Shown here piece by piece: positions 56,242 to 64,000 of a DNA stretch of 64,000 bases. A model generated the notes under the pieces. The model made no database searches. It was not told the DNA's origin and was given only the letters and a program-made list of their open reading frames with translations. Position numbers and translations under genes: made by a program. Source of the DNA: Clostridium algifaecis (lineage in GTDB: Bacteria > Bacillota > Clostridia > Clostridiales > Clostridiaceae). How positions within the stretch are numbered: the stretch's first letter is position 1; each line of letters begins with the position of its first letter. The DNA is taken from the NCBI RefSeq assembly GCF_017874415.1, contig NZ_JAGGLM010000007.1, positions 1 to 64,000 of the forward strand. Reading direction: 5' to 3'.

Positions 56242-57794
56242 TTACTTTTGCTTTTTACATTCAATTGGAAGCTTTTCTGACCATGGAAGGAGATCTTCTA
56301 AGAAATCAAGGTTAGTATCGTCCATATGCTTTGGAATTTCTGTAAGAAGAAACTCAAAATAATTGTAAGGCTTTAAATTATTAGCTTTTGCTGTCTCTGC
56401 AATACTGTAAATTATTGCACTAGCTTTAGCACCATCTATGGTGTCAATCAAATGCCAGTTATGTTTTCCTATGCAGAAGCCACGAATACTGCTCTCAGCT
56501 GCATTGTTATCAGCAGGAACATTTCCATCTTCAAGGAAAACTTTCAGATACTTTTCTTGATTCAAACAGTAGGTAAATCCTTTTCCTGTTTCAGATTTTG
56601 GTAATACCTCATTCTTATGCTTTTTTACCCATTCAAAGAAAGCATCAACCAGAGGTTTTACAGTTAATTGTCTCTGTCTTCGACGTTCCTCTGGATTTTT
56701 CTTTTCCAAAAGTTTTTACAACATTTACAAATCTACGCCTTGCGTGGCTCCAGCAGCTTGCTATTTTGAGGTCTTCACGTTCTTTTTCAAGTGTGTGGTA
56801 AACCTGATAACCATCGGTAACTACTGTGCCACTGTAATCTTTCAAGAATTCACGTGGATGACTGGCATTACGTGTTTTCTGATATTCATACAACACAATA
56901 GGTGAAGCATCATACATTTTTCCTGTACGATATACCCACATATAGCTTTTAGCCCCAGCCTGACGGCCATCCTTATTTACACAAACAGGAATTTCATCAG
57001 CCTGAAGTACACTGCTGTTGTATATCTCTTTATGGAGTTTATCATAAAGAAGAGAAAGATAGCGTTCTCCACACTTGATTGTCCAATTAGCCATTACCTT
57101 GTCTGCTTAGTACCACATCATTCCTTAAAAATTCTTGTTCCAAACAATAAAGAGGTATAGCATTTACATATTTACTGTTCATGATAGCAGCTTCAAGTGA
57201 AAGAGTAACAAGACTATTACGAAGAAGATCAACTGGTCTTTTACCACGGATAATAGTTTCGTTATTATTACCTGCATATACTGCAACATGATGTTCTTCA
57301 ACTTTAAATTCCGCAGGATGAAAAGTAAGCCTTTTATATACTTCATCGGGCAGTCGCTTCCACTTATCGCCTAAACGTTCCTTTAATTCTTCAGATGTTA
57401 ACTCGTGCATGATTATTTCTACCGGAAGGTCCTTTAAATCCGCATCTCGCTTACCTGATGATTTTCTTCTCTTATAGGCTTTAGGGCGGACTTCTTCCAG
57501 CTCTGGTTCTATAACATACTTTGTTTCAATGGTAACCTCTGCTTCGTTGAAACACATTCCTAATTGACCATCATAAATCATCTTTTCTGAAGAACGTCCA
57601 AATCTTTTGTTTTTTGAAATGCTTATCTGTTCTAAAATCAATTTCATATTTTGATTTACTTGTTCCAGCTGAGTTTTCTGCTCAGCACAAGTCTTTGAAA
57701 GATTTTCTGTAACTTTTTGCATAGTCAATAAAATAGAAATGATATCTTCTTTGCTATATTTAGTTAGTTCAACTTCTGTATATTTCTTATCCAT
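56242..57794 (-). pseudogene. IS66 transposase TnpC, two breaks
   Basis: The first part (57087-57794) has the coiled N-terminus and ends VVLSRQGNG with a stop. The next frame (56645-57094) resumes at MANWTIKCGERYL and includes the catalytic region VLQADEIPVCVN and GTVVTDGYQVYH. The third frame (56242-56709) gives PEERRRQRQLTVKPLVDAFF to NVPADNNAAESSIRGFCIGK. The first break is one extra base near 57092. At the second, about 20 residues found in relatives between the Ala-Arg-Arg helix and PEERR are also missing. The transposase is dead. Confidence 0.85.
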
Positions 57795-57956
57795 ATTGTC
57801 AAGATACCATATTTAGAGAACAGAAACAATAGAAAAAAAGCAATTTACAAAAGTTATGGAAAACTGTTATAAATCAAGCATTTATTGTGGATAGTTTCAT
57901 TACAAAACCCTTTCGGGTGAAAGAGGTTTTATAGCTTTCTTTTGATCTATAGAAAG

Positions 57957-58259
57957 TCATTCCATTAACCACTTATATTGTTGAGGAGAGATAGCTTTTA
58001 CTTCATTTTCATTACGTGGCCATTGAAACTTTCCTGTTTCTAAACGCTTATATAAAAGAAGAAATCCATCACCTTCCCATAAAAGTCCTTTAATGCGATC
58101 TGTTTTTCTTCCACAAAATAAGAAGAGTATTCTTGGCTTAAAAGGATCGAGTTTAAATTGTTGCTGGACAATGTTAGCAAGTCCATTGATACCTCTTCTT
58201 AAATCATTGTAGCCGCAGGCAATGAATATCTTTTCAAAACCAAAAGCATCATTTAACAT
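57957..58259 (-). CDS. IS66 accessory protein TnpB (Orf2)
   Basis: The protein has 100 residues, ending KAISPQQYKWLMEG-like as usual for IS66 Orf2. Family blocks are IFIACGYNDLRRGINGLANI, FLFCGRKTDRIKGLLWEGDG and LLLYKRLETGKF. It is needed for IS66 transposition; mechanism unknown. It overlaps the orf1 gene by 11 bases. Confidence 0.9.
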   Translation of the reverse strand: MLNDAFGFEKIFIACGYNDLRRGINGLANIVQQQFKLDPFKPRILFLFCGRKTDRIKGLLWEGDGFLLLYKRLETGKFQWPRNENEVKAISPQQYKWLME

Positions 58260-58605
58260 CTGATATCACCTTCAAAACCTTTGAAAGCAATTCTTCTGAA
58301 ACAGTATTAGATATCTCTAATACGTTGTCTTGGATATGTATAATAATATCTGGTTTAAAGGAAGGAATACTTTTTAAAGTATTATTATGAATTGGAAGTT
58401 GTACAAAATTTGCCTGGTTTTCAGATTCATTTCGTTTCAAGGTTTTAAAAGCTTCTCCTCTGATACGACGTTGCCAATAGTAGAATTTTTTTTCATTAAT
58501 ATTGTTTTGGATACACCACGCCCTCACGGACATGCCACTTTTGTGGCATTTACTTATAATAGGCATCCAATAATCCAAACGCATTTTATGAGTAATTTTA
58601 TCCAT
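58249..58605 (-). CDS. IS66 accessory protein TnpA (Orf1)
   Basis: The protein has 118 residues from ATG 58605; GGAGG is 5-6 bases upstream, so the TTG at 58617 is rejected. A helix-turn-helix-like start (YWMPIISKCHKSGMSVRAWC, then INEKKFYYWQRRIRGEAF) is the IS66 Orf1 signature. It probably binds the element's ends. The frame is intact. Confidence 0.85.
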   Translation of the reverse strand: MDKITHKMRLDYWMPIISKCHKSGMSVRAWCIQNNINEKKFYYWQRRIRGEAFKTLKRNESENQANFVQLPIHNNTLKSIPSFKPDIIIHIQDNVLEISNTVSEELLSKVLKVISDVK

Positions 58606-59064
58606 CAATACCTCCAAGAAACTAGTTTAGCTTTTCTGAAAAACTAGTAGTTTTTTAAAGCTTGAATAAATTATCTCAAAATTTGGTGCTAATACGAGGT
58701 ACGTATTATTCACCGTTTACCTCACTTTAGATAGTACATGGCTTATTTCAAGTAATACAATATTCAGACTAAAAAAATACAAAAAAACAGGAAGCATTAA
58801 TAAATAACCTTCCTGTAAACTCAAAAAAATCAATTTAGAACATAGTACTCCAGTTATGATTCTTGTTATAACATCTGTTGGATAATTTACATATGAATAA
58901 ATCCTTGAAAAAGCTATTAAAAAATGCTATCCCCATAAATATTAACTTATACTGGCTAAAATACATAGAAAGTACTTCTTATCCCTATTTCAGAGTAACT
59001 GTTATTATATTGACTTACTCTATTAAACACACACATTATTCTTTACATATAAAAAATATAATTA

Positions 59065-59727
59065 TCAAGATGCTGTATTAGTAGCATTATCCTCATTTCT
59101 CTTTTCTTTAATTACTGTAACTATTGCTGGAATAATGGATATTATTATAATAGCAATTACTATATAAGAAAAATGTTGTTTTATTAAAGGTAATCCTCCA
59201 AAGAAGTAACCTCCACCTAGAAATAATGTAACCCACAAAAATCCACCTAACATGTTATAAGTAATAAACTTTGAAGAACTCATTTTTCCTATACCAGCAA
59301 CAAATGGTACAAAAGTTCTTATTATAGGTATAAACCGTCCTAAAACTATAGTCATAGAACCATGCCTTTCATAAAAACCATGTGCTTTCTTAAGATATTC
59401 TTTATTTATATATTTCACATCTTTCCTTTCTAAAATATTATTTCCTATCTTTTTGCCTATATAATAATTTAGAATATCGCCAGCTACTGCGCTAATAAAA
59501 AAGATAATGAATAAATTCAAAATATTAAGAATTCCAATGGAGGCAAGTGCTCCTGTAGCAAATAAAATTGAATCTCCTGGTAAAAACGGAGTAACAACTA
59601 ATCCAGTTTCACAAAATATAATTAAAAATATTATGCCATAAGTCCATATGCCATAATTTTGCACTATTACATTTAGATATTTATCAAGATGTAGTAATAT
59701 ACTAATCAAAGTTCCTATAATACTCAT
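59065..59727 (-). CDS. DedA family membrane protein
   Basis: The protein has 220 residues. The DedA/VTT blocks are ETGLVVTPFLPGDSILFATG, AGDILNYYIGKKIGNNIL and FYERHGSMTIVLGRFIPIIR with TFVPFVAGIGKMSSSKFI. The family contains flippases for undecaprenyl phosphate and phosphatidylethanolamine. AGGAGAAAAAA precedes the ATG. It stands alone. Confidence 0.9.
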   Translation of the reverse strand: MSIIGTLISILLHLDKYLNVIVQNYGIWTYGIIFLIIFCETGLVVTPFLPGDSILFATGALASIGILNILNLFIIFFISAVAGDILNYYIGKKIGNNILERKDVKYINKEYLKKAHGFYERHGSMTIVLGRFIPIIRTFVPFVAGIGKMSSSKFITYNMLGGFLWVTLFLGGGYFFGGLPLIKQHFSYIVIAIIIISIIPAIVTVIKEKRNEDNATNTAS

Positions 59728-59933
59728 TTTTTTCTCCTATCATTATTAAAATTTATTATAAAACGGACGATTAAACACAGAAAACTTATTTTCCTTTAAA
59801 TAATCTTTGTTCGTTATGTTATACATTATCTACACTTAAAATTAAAATTACATTAAAATAACCTTAAACTTTTATAAAAAAGTTTCTTATAAAAGATATA
59901 AATTATATAAGAAATAATAATAAAATATATAAA

Positions 59934-59969
59934 AATAACATGAGCATAAAAATTTTAGCTCATGTTATT
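59934..59969 (-). terminator. Terminator-like hairpin reading on the minus strand
   Basis: AATAACATGAGC pairs perfectly with GCTCATGTTATT. On the minus strand the stem is followed by TTTTATAT; on the plus strand no T tract follows. No minus-strand gene lies upstream within the next 200 bases, so it could end a small antisense RNA or be the DedA leader's upstream boundary. Confidence 0.4.
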
Positions 59970-60180
59970 GAAAATGTAGTTATTTTAGTTCTATTAATAC
60001 TTATTTATATACAATACTTTATCTTGTAATCACAAAGTACTTAAAACATTTTGTTGTTTTAATAAATTTATAGCAAATTTAAGAATTATTTAATCTGATT
60101 TTAATAATGTAATAATATTATTGATTTATAGAAAGTTACGTATGCTTTCTAAATTTTATAATAACTTGGAGGATTCAAAT

Positions 60181-61056
60181 ATGAATAAAAAGCTTGTTGC
60201 GATGGTAACTAGCTTAGTGGTTGGTAGTAGTGTGCTTTTGGGAACTGCCTATGCTAATGCTTCACAACTTTCTGGCTATGAGGCTTATAAAACATCTGTA
60301 AAGGACAGTAAAGCTTTAAAGAATGAAACTACAAATCTAAAGATGTCTGTATATGACAATGGCAGTGATATAGCTGACATGACCACTAACTATAAAATTA
60401 ACTTAGCTTCTAATGCTATGAGTCAAGTAACTACTGTAAAGTCTAGTGCTGGTAATCAAACTTTTAGTAAGTATAAACAGGATGGAAAAAACATTTCTAA
60501 ATCAAGTAGCAGCGATGTATATAACGTAAGAGAAAATAAGAATAAAAACGTTAAGGAAAAAGATAAGGCTGAAAATCCTGAAATAGCTAAAAGTGTAGAA
60601 ACTGTGATTGATACTTTAGTAGGAAATATGAAAAATAATGTATCAGTAGTTGATAACAATGATGGTACTAAAAAAGTATCTATTAATTTAAGTGAAAATG
60701 ATGTAACACCTTTAGTAAACGCTTTAGCATCAATGGCTATAATTAAAAGTAGTGATGAACCAATGCATAATGAGAAAGCTGGAGATATTAATTTAACAAA
60801 TGTGCTACCACAACTTCAAAGTAATATAAAAATCAAGACTGTAAAAGTAACTGGAGATATTAACAAGAATGATATACTTGATAATCAAATTGCTAAAGTT
60901 GTTTTAACAGGTATAGATGCTCAGGGAAAAACTCATGAAATTACTATTAATGCTACTTTAGATTTATCAAATATTAATAGCACAACTACAGATGCTGTTG
61001 ATTTAACTGGAAAACAGATAAACAATGTAACCCAACAATTTAAAGGAAGAGATTAA
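60181..61056 (+). CDS. Secreted protein, unknown
   Basis: The protein has 291 residues from ATG 60181, chosen for the GGAGG 9 bases upstream; a longer frame to 60121 lacks a site. The signal peptide is MNKKLVAMVTSLVVGSSVLL with a cleavage site near AYANA. The mature part has a Lys/Asn/Ser-rich middle (VRENKNKNVKEKDKAENPE) and two beta-rich parts (KKVSINLSENDVTPLVNAL, KVTGDINKNDILDNQIAKV, the second like a repeat of lipoprotein-type domains). I do not recognise it. An ABC pair follows after a terminator. Confidence 0.6.
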   Translation: MNKKLVAMVTSLVVGSSVLLGTAYANASQLSGYEAYKTSVKDSKALKNETTNLKMSVYDNGSDIADMTTNYKINLASNAMSQVTTVKSSAGNQTFSKYKQDGKNISKSSSSDVYNVRENKNKNVKEKDKAENPEIAKSVETVIDTLVGNMKNNVSVVDNNDGTKKVSINLSENDVTPLVNALASMAIIKSSDEPMHNEKAGDINLTNVLPQLQSNIKIKTVKVTGDINKNDILDNQIAKVVLTGIDAQGKTHEITINATLDLSNINSTTTDAVDLTGKQINNVTQQFKGRD

Positions 61057-61094
61057 TAATTAATTTTTAATTAACCTAGTAACATAAAAATCAA

Positions 61095-61138
61095 AACTAA
61101 AAATTGAGCAGTGTATATGCTCAATTTTTAGTTTTAAT
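61095..61138 (+). terminator. Rho-independent terminator
   Basis: AACTAAAAATTGAGCA pairs perfectly over 16 bp with TGCTCAATTTTTAGTT; TTAATT follows. It separates the secreted protein from the ABC genes. Confidence 0.85.
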
Positions 61139-61155
61139 TATAGAAAGGAAATAGT

Positions 61156-61917
61156 ATGGAAAAGGTTCTCGAAGTAAAAAATTTAACTAAGCTCTATAAG
61201 AATGGCAGAGGTGTAAAAGATATAAACTTTGATGTCTATAAAGGTGATGTGTTTGGTTTTCTTGGACCAAATGGTGCGGGTAAAACTACTGTTATGAAAT
61301 CAATTATAGGATTAAATATTTTTGAAAGAGGAGAAGTTAAAATCTTAGGTTTTGATATAAAAAATCAGTTTGAAAAAGCTCTAGAAAAAGTAGGTGCAAT
61401 TATTGAAACGGCTGATGCTTATGAATATATGAGTGCTTACAAGAATTTAAAAATAGTTTCTAGATTTTATAGTAGTATTAAAGAATCGGATATAGATGAA
61501 ATGCTTGAAATAGTTGATTTAAAGGAATTTAAAAATGAGAAAGTATCTAAATTTTCATTAGGAATGAAACAAAGATTAGCACTGGCATCAGCACTTTTAT
61601 CTAACCCTAAGCTAGTAATTTTAGATGAACCTACTAATGGATTAGATATAGAAGGTACAGTACAAATGAGAAACTTAATAATTCAATTAGCTAAGGAAAA
61701 ACAAATAACATTTTTCATATCTAGTCACCTTGTACATGAAATAGAACTTATGTGCAGTAAAGTTGCTATAATTCATAAAGGTATACTAATAAACCGAGGA
61801 GAAGAAATTAAAAATATAAAAGAAAAATATGCCTCCTTAGAGGATTTCTATATGAATGAGATAAATAAGAGGAGGAGAGAGTCTAATGAATATCTTAAAA
61901 GCAAATATTATAAATGA
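61156..61917 (+). CDS. ABC transporter ATPase (bacitracin/antibiotic-export type)
   Basis: The protein has 253 residues: Walker A FGFLGPNGAGKTTVMKS (GPNGAGKTT), signature KFSLGMKQRLALASALL, Walker B LVILDEPTNGLDIEGTVQM and H-loop ISSHLVHEIELM. It is closest in style to BcrA-type exporters. It overlaps the permease gene by 32 bases. Cargo is unknown; export of a peptide antibiotic is a common role of the group. Confidence 0.88.
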   Translation: MEKVLEVKNLTKLYKNGRGVKDINFDVYKGDVFGFLGPNGAGKTTVMKSIIGLNIFERGEVKILGFDIKNQFEKALEKVGAIIETADAYEYMSAYKNLKIVSRFYSSIKESDIDEMLEIVDLKEFKNEKVSKFSLGMKQRLALASALLSNPKLVILDEPTNGLDIEGTVQMRNLIIQLAKEKQITFFISSHLVHEIELMCSKVAIIHKGILINRGEEIKNIKEKYASLEDFYMNEINKRRRESNEYLKSKYYK

Positions 61918-62635
61918 GATTCAAAAACTTTTCTTAAAGAAAAAGATAATAGTATTCTTAGTAATTACAGCCGTCATATGTTCTTTGTCAACATTTTTTG
62001 TTTCAAGTATTCAAGCAAAACTTGTATTCGTAGCTTTAAGTTCATTGAGTTTTCCTTTGATAACTTTAAGTATATTTACTAATATATTCTTGCCTCTATT
62101 TATATTTATGGCAGTGTCAGAATTATTTTCAGGTGAAGTTAGCGATAAGTCACTAAAACTAGTTCTTATAAGACCTATAACTAGATTAAAGATTTTTATT
62201 TCTAAAAATGTGGCAGTAGCTATCTATATCATCATAAATTTATTAGTTGTTCTTATAGTGTCTATGGTTTCTATAATGTTTTTGCATAAAGGTTCTATGA
62301 TTCAAAGTATTTCACAAATTGTCTTTGCTTATTTTATTGATATAATTCCAGCAGTAGTTTTGGCCCTATTTGCAGCATTTATAACACAGTTTTTTAAAAG
62401 CAGTAGTGGTGCTTTAATTACCTGCATTTTATCTTTTATTGGCATTAAGATATTATCTATATTTATAAAAGGGCTGAATAATATTATTTTTACATCTTAT
62501 TTAAATTGGTATTCAATATGGTTAACAGGAAGCTACAGTTTTTTAAGGAATATTAATACTCTTTTTATGGTGTTATCATATGGAGTAATTTTCTTTACAA
62601 TTGGCTATTATATATTTTATAAGAAAGAAGTATAA
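61886..62635 (+). CDS. ABC-2 type permease
   Basis: The protein has 249 residues with six hydrophobic helices. It contains the ABC-2 segment LPLFIFMAVSELFSGEVSDK followed by SLKLVLIRPITRLKIFISK. It starts inside the ATPase gene after AGGAGGAGAG, which indicates tight translational coupling. It forms the membrane part of the exporter. Confidence 0.85.
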   Translation: MNILKANIINEIQKLFLKKKIIVFLVITAVICSLSTFFVSSIQAKLVFVALSSLSFPLITLSIFTNIFLPLFIFMAVSELFSGEVSDKSLKLVLIRPITRLKIFISKNVAVAIYIIINLLVVLIVSMVSIMFLHKGSMIQSISQIVFAYFIDIIPAVVLALFAAFITQFFKSSSGALITCILSFIGIKILSIFIKGLNNIIFTSYLNWYSIWLTGSYSFLRNINTLFMVLSYGVIFFTIGYYIFYKKEV

Positions 62636-62934
62636 TTATAGGGAATAACAACTTTGGGGTATCATCTATAATGGTCTTAATAATACAGTGGTATTATGTC
62701 AAGAAAAAGTACAAATTAAAAAGAGTAAGTTAATCCGAAATACTAATTTATTACATTAATATAAAAATAGATATAAATTAAGAGCAGTATCTGAAAAGCT
62801 TCTGGAATTACATCGTCATCCAGATAACGTTAGATATCTCTATTTATTGTAGCCTATCCACTGATTTTAACAAGAACTATAAAAACTATATTTCTTTGTG
62901 AGTGCTTAAATTCAGAGGAATTGAGAATAGAAAT

Positions 62935-63025
62935 ATATGAAGGTCTTAATGTAGTTGAAACAGCCAGAGCCAATGAATTGGAACCATATAGTTATCCTGA
63001 ATTTCTGAAAGCATGTCTGCCATAG
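62935..63025 (+). pseudogene. IS66 transposase C-terminal scrap
   Basis: In one frame the sequence reads [20 protein letters not shown] and ends ACLP with a stop. It aligns with the TnpC end of the element at 56.2 kb (AETAKANNLKPYNYFEFLLT) but differs at many positions, so it comes from another, older IS66 copy. The 300 bases before it (62640-62934) hold only short broken frames. Confidence 0.65.
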
Positions 63026-63062
63026 GATTCATGAGTTCAATCTTCATGTAAAAAGAACAAAT

Positions 63063-63109
63063 GACAAGTTATGACCATTCTAATGAATAGCCGTAACTTG
63101 TTTATTTTT
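63063..63109 (+). terminator. Terminator-like hairpin
   Basis: GACAAGTTA pairs with TAACTTGTT-like arms (63063-63073 with 63091-63102, small mismatches) and TTATTTTTG follows. It lies 80 bases before the small gene at 63204. Confidence 0.5.
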
Positions 63110-63203
63110 GCAAATATACACCGGGTAATTTACCGTTTGCTATTGACATAATTTAATGTGATTTTAATCTTAGCAAAGTATAATAAATATAGGAGGTGAT
63201 ATA

Positions 63204-63374
63204 ATGATTAATTCCATTAGTAATAATCATATTATGCAAAATATAGCTACAAATACTACTGTAAGTAGTAAAGCAGCCGAAGAGGCCAATGAAAGTCCAA
63301 GTGAAAAAATAGCAGAAGCAAATAAGCAAAATACACAATCATCATCAATGCACATAATTAATTCATATGCTTAG
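63204..63374 (+). CDS. Small hydrophilic protein, 56 residues
   Basis: A perfect AGGAGGTGATATA precedes ATG 63204. The product (MINSISNNHIMQNIATNTTV, then SSKAAEEANESPSEKIAEAN) is Asn/Ser/Ala-rich with no membrane helix. Its N-terminal pattern recalls flagellin-type or motility-associated small helical proteins, but I cannot name a family. The strong ribosome binding site and an own hairpin behind it (63441-63486) support a real gene. Confidence 0.6.
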   Translation: MINSISNNHIMQNIATNTTVSSKAAEEANESPSEKIAEANKQNTQSSSMHIINSYA

Positions 63375-63881
63375 TAATATAACTATATAAAAAATATCAA
63401 AAATCTAATATCAAAAATATTAATAATATATCAAAAAATTAATAGTTTAAATCTTATATTTTTATATAGATTTAAACTATTTAATTGCATTAAGTTTTAT
63501 ACTATAGACTATAGCTCGACGAGATGATATACATCGTTTATATCATCCTGGCTAATACTTAAATAAATTTTGGTTATACTTTAATTTGAGTGATTATATA
63601 ATTCCATGGGGATTGAGATATAAAATGAAAAATGTAAATACCTTAATGGCATCATAATTAATTTTCATATAGAAAATTATACTAAATTATAAGAGATAGT
63701 AACTATGCGATATTAGAAAAGCCCTTAACTCTAGAGTGTCTACTTTTTCGAGAAAAGTTATTATAGTAATGGAGAAATTTGCTTTAATAAGGATCTTTAC
63801 TCCATAATAGTATTTGATTTTCCTGTATTAATTAAAATAGAGTTATGATTGTATTTATGATTAGAAGGATGGGTGACTAAT
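63375..63881. other. Gene-free gap with hairpins
   Basis: These 507 bases hold no supported gene. An A/T-rich hairpin (AATAGTTTAAATCT/AGATTTAAACTATT, 63441-63482) could be a terminator. A second, GATGATATA/TATATCATC, is at 63521-63546. Between 63710 and 63830 there are short complementary stretches (ATTATAGTAATGGAG with CTCCATAATAGTAT) of unknown meaning. Confidence 0.4.
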
Positions 63882-64000
63882 TTGAAATTGGACGTATTTT
63901 CTTTAGTTTTAAGTTATGCAATATTACCAAGTTTATATTATAGGGATTTCTCAAATAAAGTGATTAAAAAAGTTTCATCTAATGATGATAAATCTATTGT
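63882..64000 (+). CDS. Polysaccharide deacetylase-like protein, N-terminal part
   Basis: The frame opens at TTG 63882 after AGGATGGGTGA and runs off the window. It reads MKLDVFSLVLSYAILPSLYY, then RDFSNKVIKKVSSNDDKSIV. A first hydrophobic segment followed by NDDKSIV matches the lead-in to the LTFDDGP motif of polysaccharide deacetylases, whose motif itself would lie just past the edge. Family assignment is a prediction. Confidence 0.5.
   Translation, partial: MKLDVFSLVLSYAILPSLYYRDFSNKVIKKVSSNDDKSI

Larger units (their letters stand above)
56174..58720 (-). mobile_element. IS66-family insertion sequence (degenerate)
   Basis: A 2547-bp element with terminal inverted repeats: left GTAAACGCCAAATCATGCGT (then ACC) and right, on the complement, GTAAACGGTGAATAATACGT (then ACC). 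It holds the three IS66 genes on the minus strand, but the large transposase is broken. The 8 bases flanking each end (TAAAAAAT and CTCACTTT) do not match, so no target duplication remains. Confidence 0.88.

Noticed and set aside
58878..59081. 67-codon + strand frame near the DedA gene
   Set aside because: A/T-rich frame with no ribosome binding site, overlapping the end of dedA; it looks like chance.

Overview
The window reads as chromosome of a low-GC, Gram-positive anaerobe of the Clostridium type. The signs are strong A/T codon bias, GGAGG-type ribosome binding sites, rubrerythrin and desulfoferrodoxin, Etf-linked flavoenzymes, a pyr operon ordered B-I-F-K-D-E with a PyrR-type attenuator, and the tig-clpP-clpX-lon-engB block. 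I cannot fix the species.

Layout. 1-4.4 kb is a decayed accessory zone: the 3' part of a tRNA, three gene remnants (a helix-turn-helix-type fragment, a twice-frameshifted cell-wall-binding protein, an HsdM scrap), a DUF2786 protein and a PTP-like inositol phosphatase. 4.4-7.9 kb holds transporters, including a drug/metabolite exporter divergent from an XRE-cupin regulator across three repeated operator-like boxes. 8.3-12.8 kb is one Etf module: etfB, etfA, an FAD-linked 2-hydroxyacid dehydrogenase and an acyl-CoA dehydrogenase, behind a long structured leader. 13-20.4 kb has a MarR/MFS efflux pair with matching operators, a LUD protein, a GT39-like membrane glycosyltransferase with a two-component system, and a DUF554 protein whose natural start seems to be ACG. 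20.4-27.2 kb holds desulfoferrodoxin, rubrerythrin, a riboswitch-controlled B12 ABC transporter, an MFS pump and a MetF-like protein. 27.2-32.1 kb is the UMP biosynthesis operon. 34-41.3 kb is the proteostasis block (trigger factor, ClpP, ClpX, Lon, EngB, CPBP protease). 41.3-45.8 kb has regulators (WYL, PerR/Fur-like) and two divergent envelope proteins.

45.9-46.4 kb is a five-tRNA operon (Val, Asp, Phe, Gly, Cys) behind a consensus promoter. A tyrosine integrase broken by one base in an A8 run abuts tRNA-Cys. It is followed by an IS200/IS605 element with tnpA and tnpB and then by an SLC13-type permease. 51.3-58.7 kb is a rearranged island. An exact 187-bp direct repeat carrying a flavodoxin 3' end flanks an XRE regulator, a Nim-like flavoprotein, a radical SAM protein, a solo B3/4 protein broken by an in-frame TAA, and an SMR exporter under a guanidine-I riboswitch. 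A degenerate IS66 element follows. The window ends with DedA, a secreted protein, an ABC transporter pair, an IS66 scrap, a 56-residue protein and the start of a polysaccharide deacetylase-like gene.

No CRISPR array, rRNA gene or clear new defence system was seen. The most unusual stretch is the direct-repeat-flanked 51.3-56.1 kb island. Other points of interest are the ACG start, the damaged integrase and TnpB, and the structured leader ahead of the Etf module.
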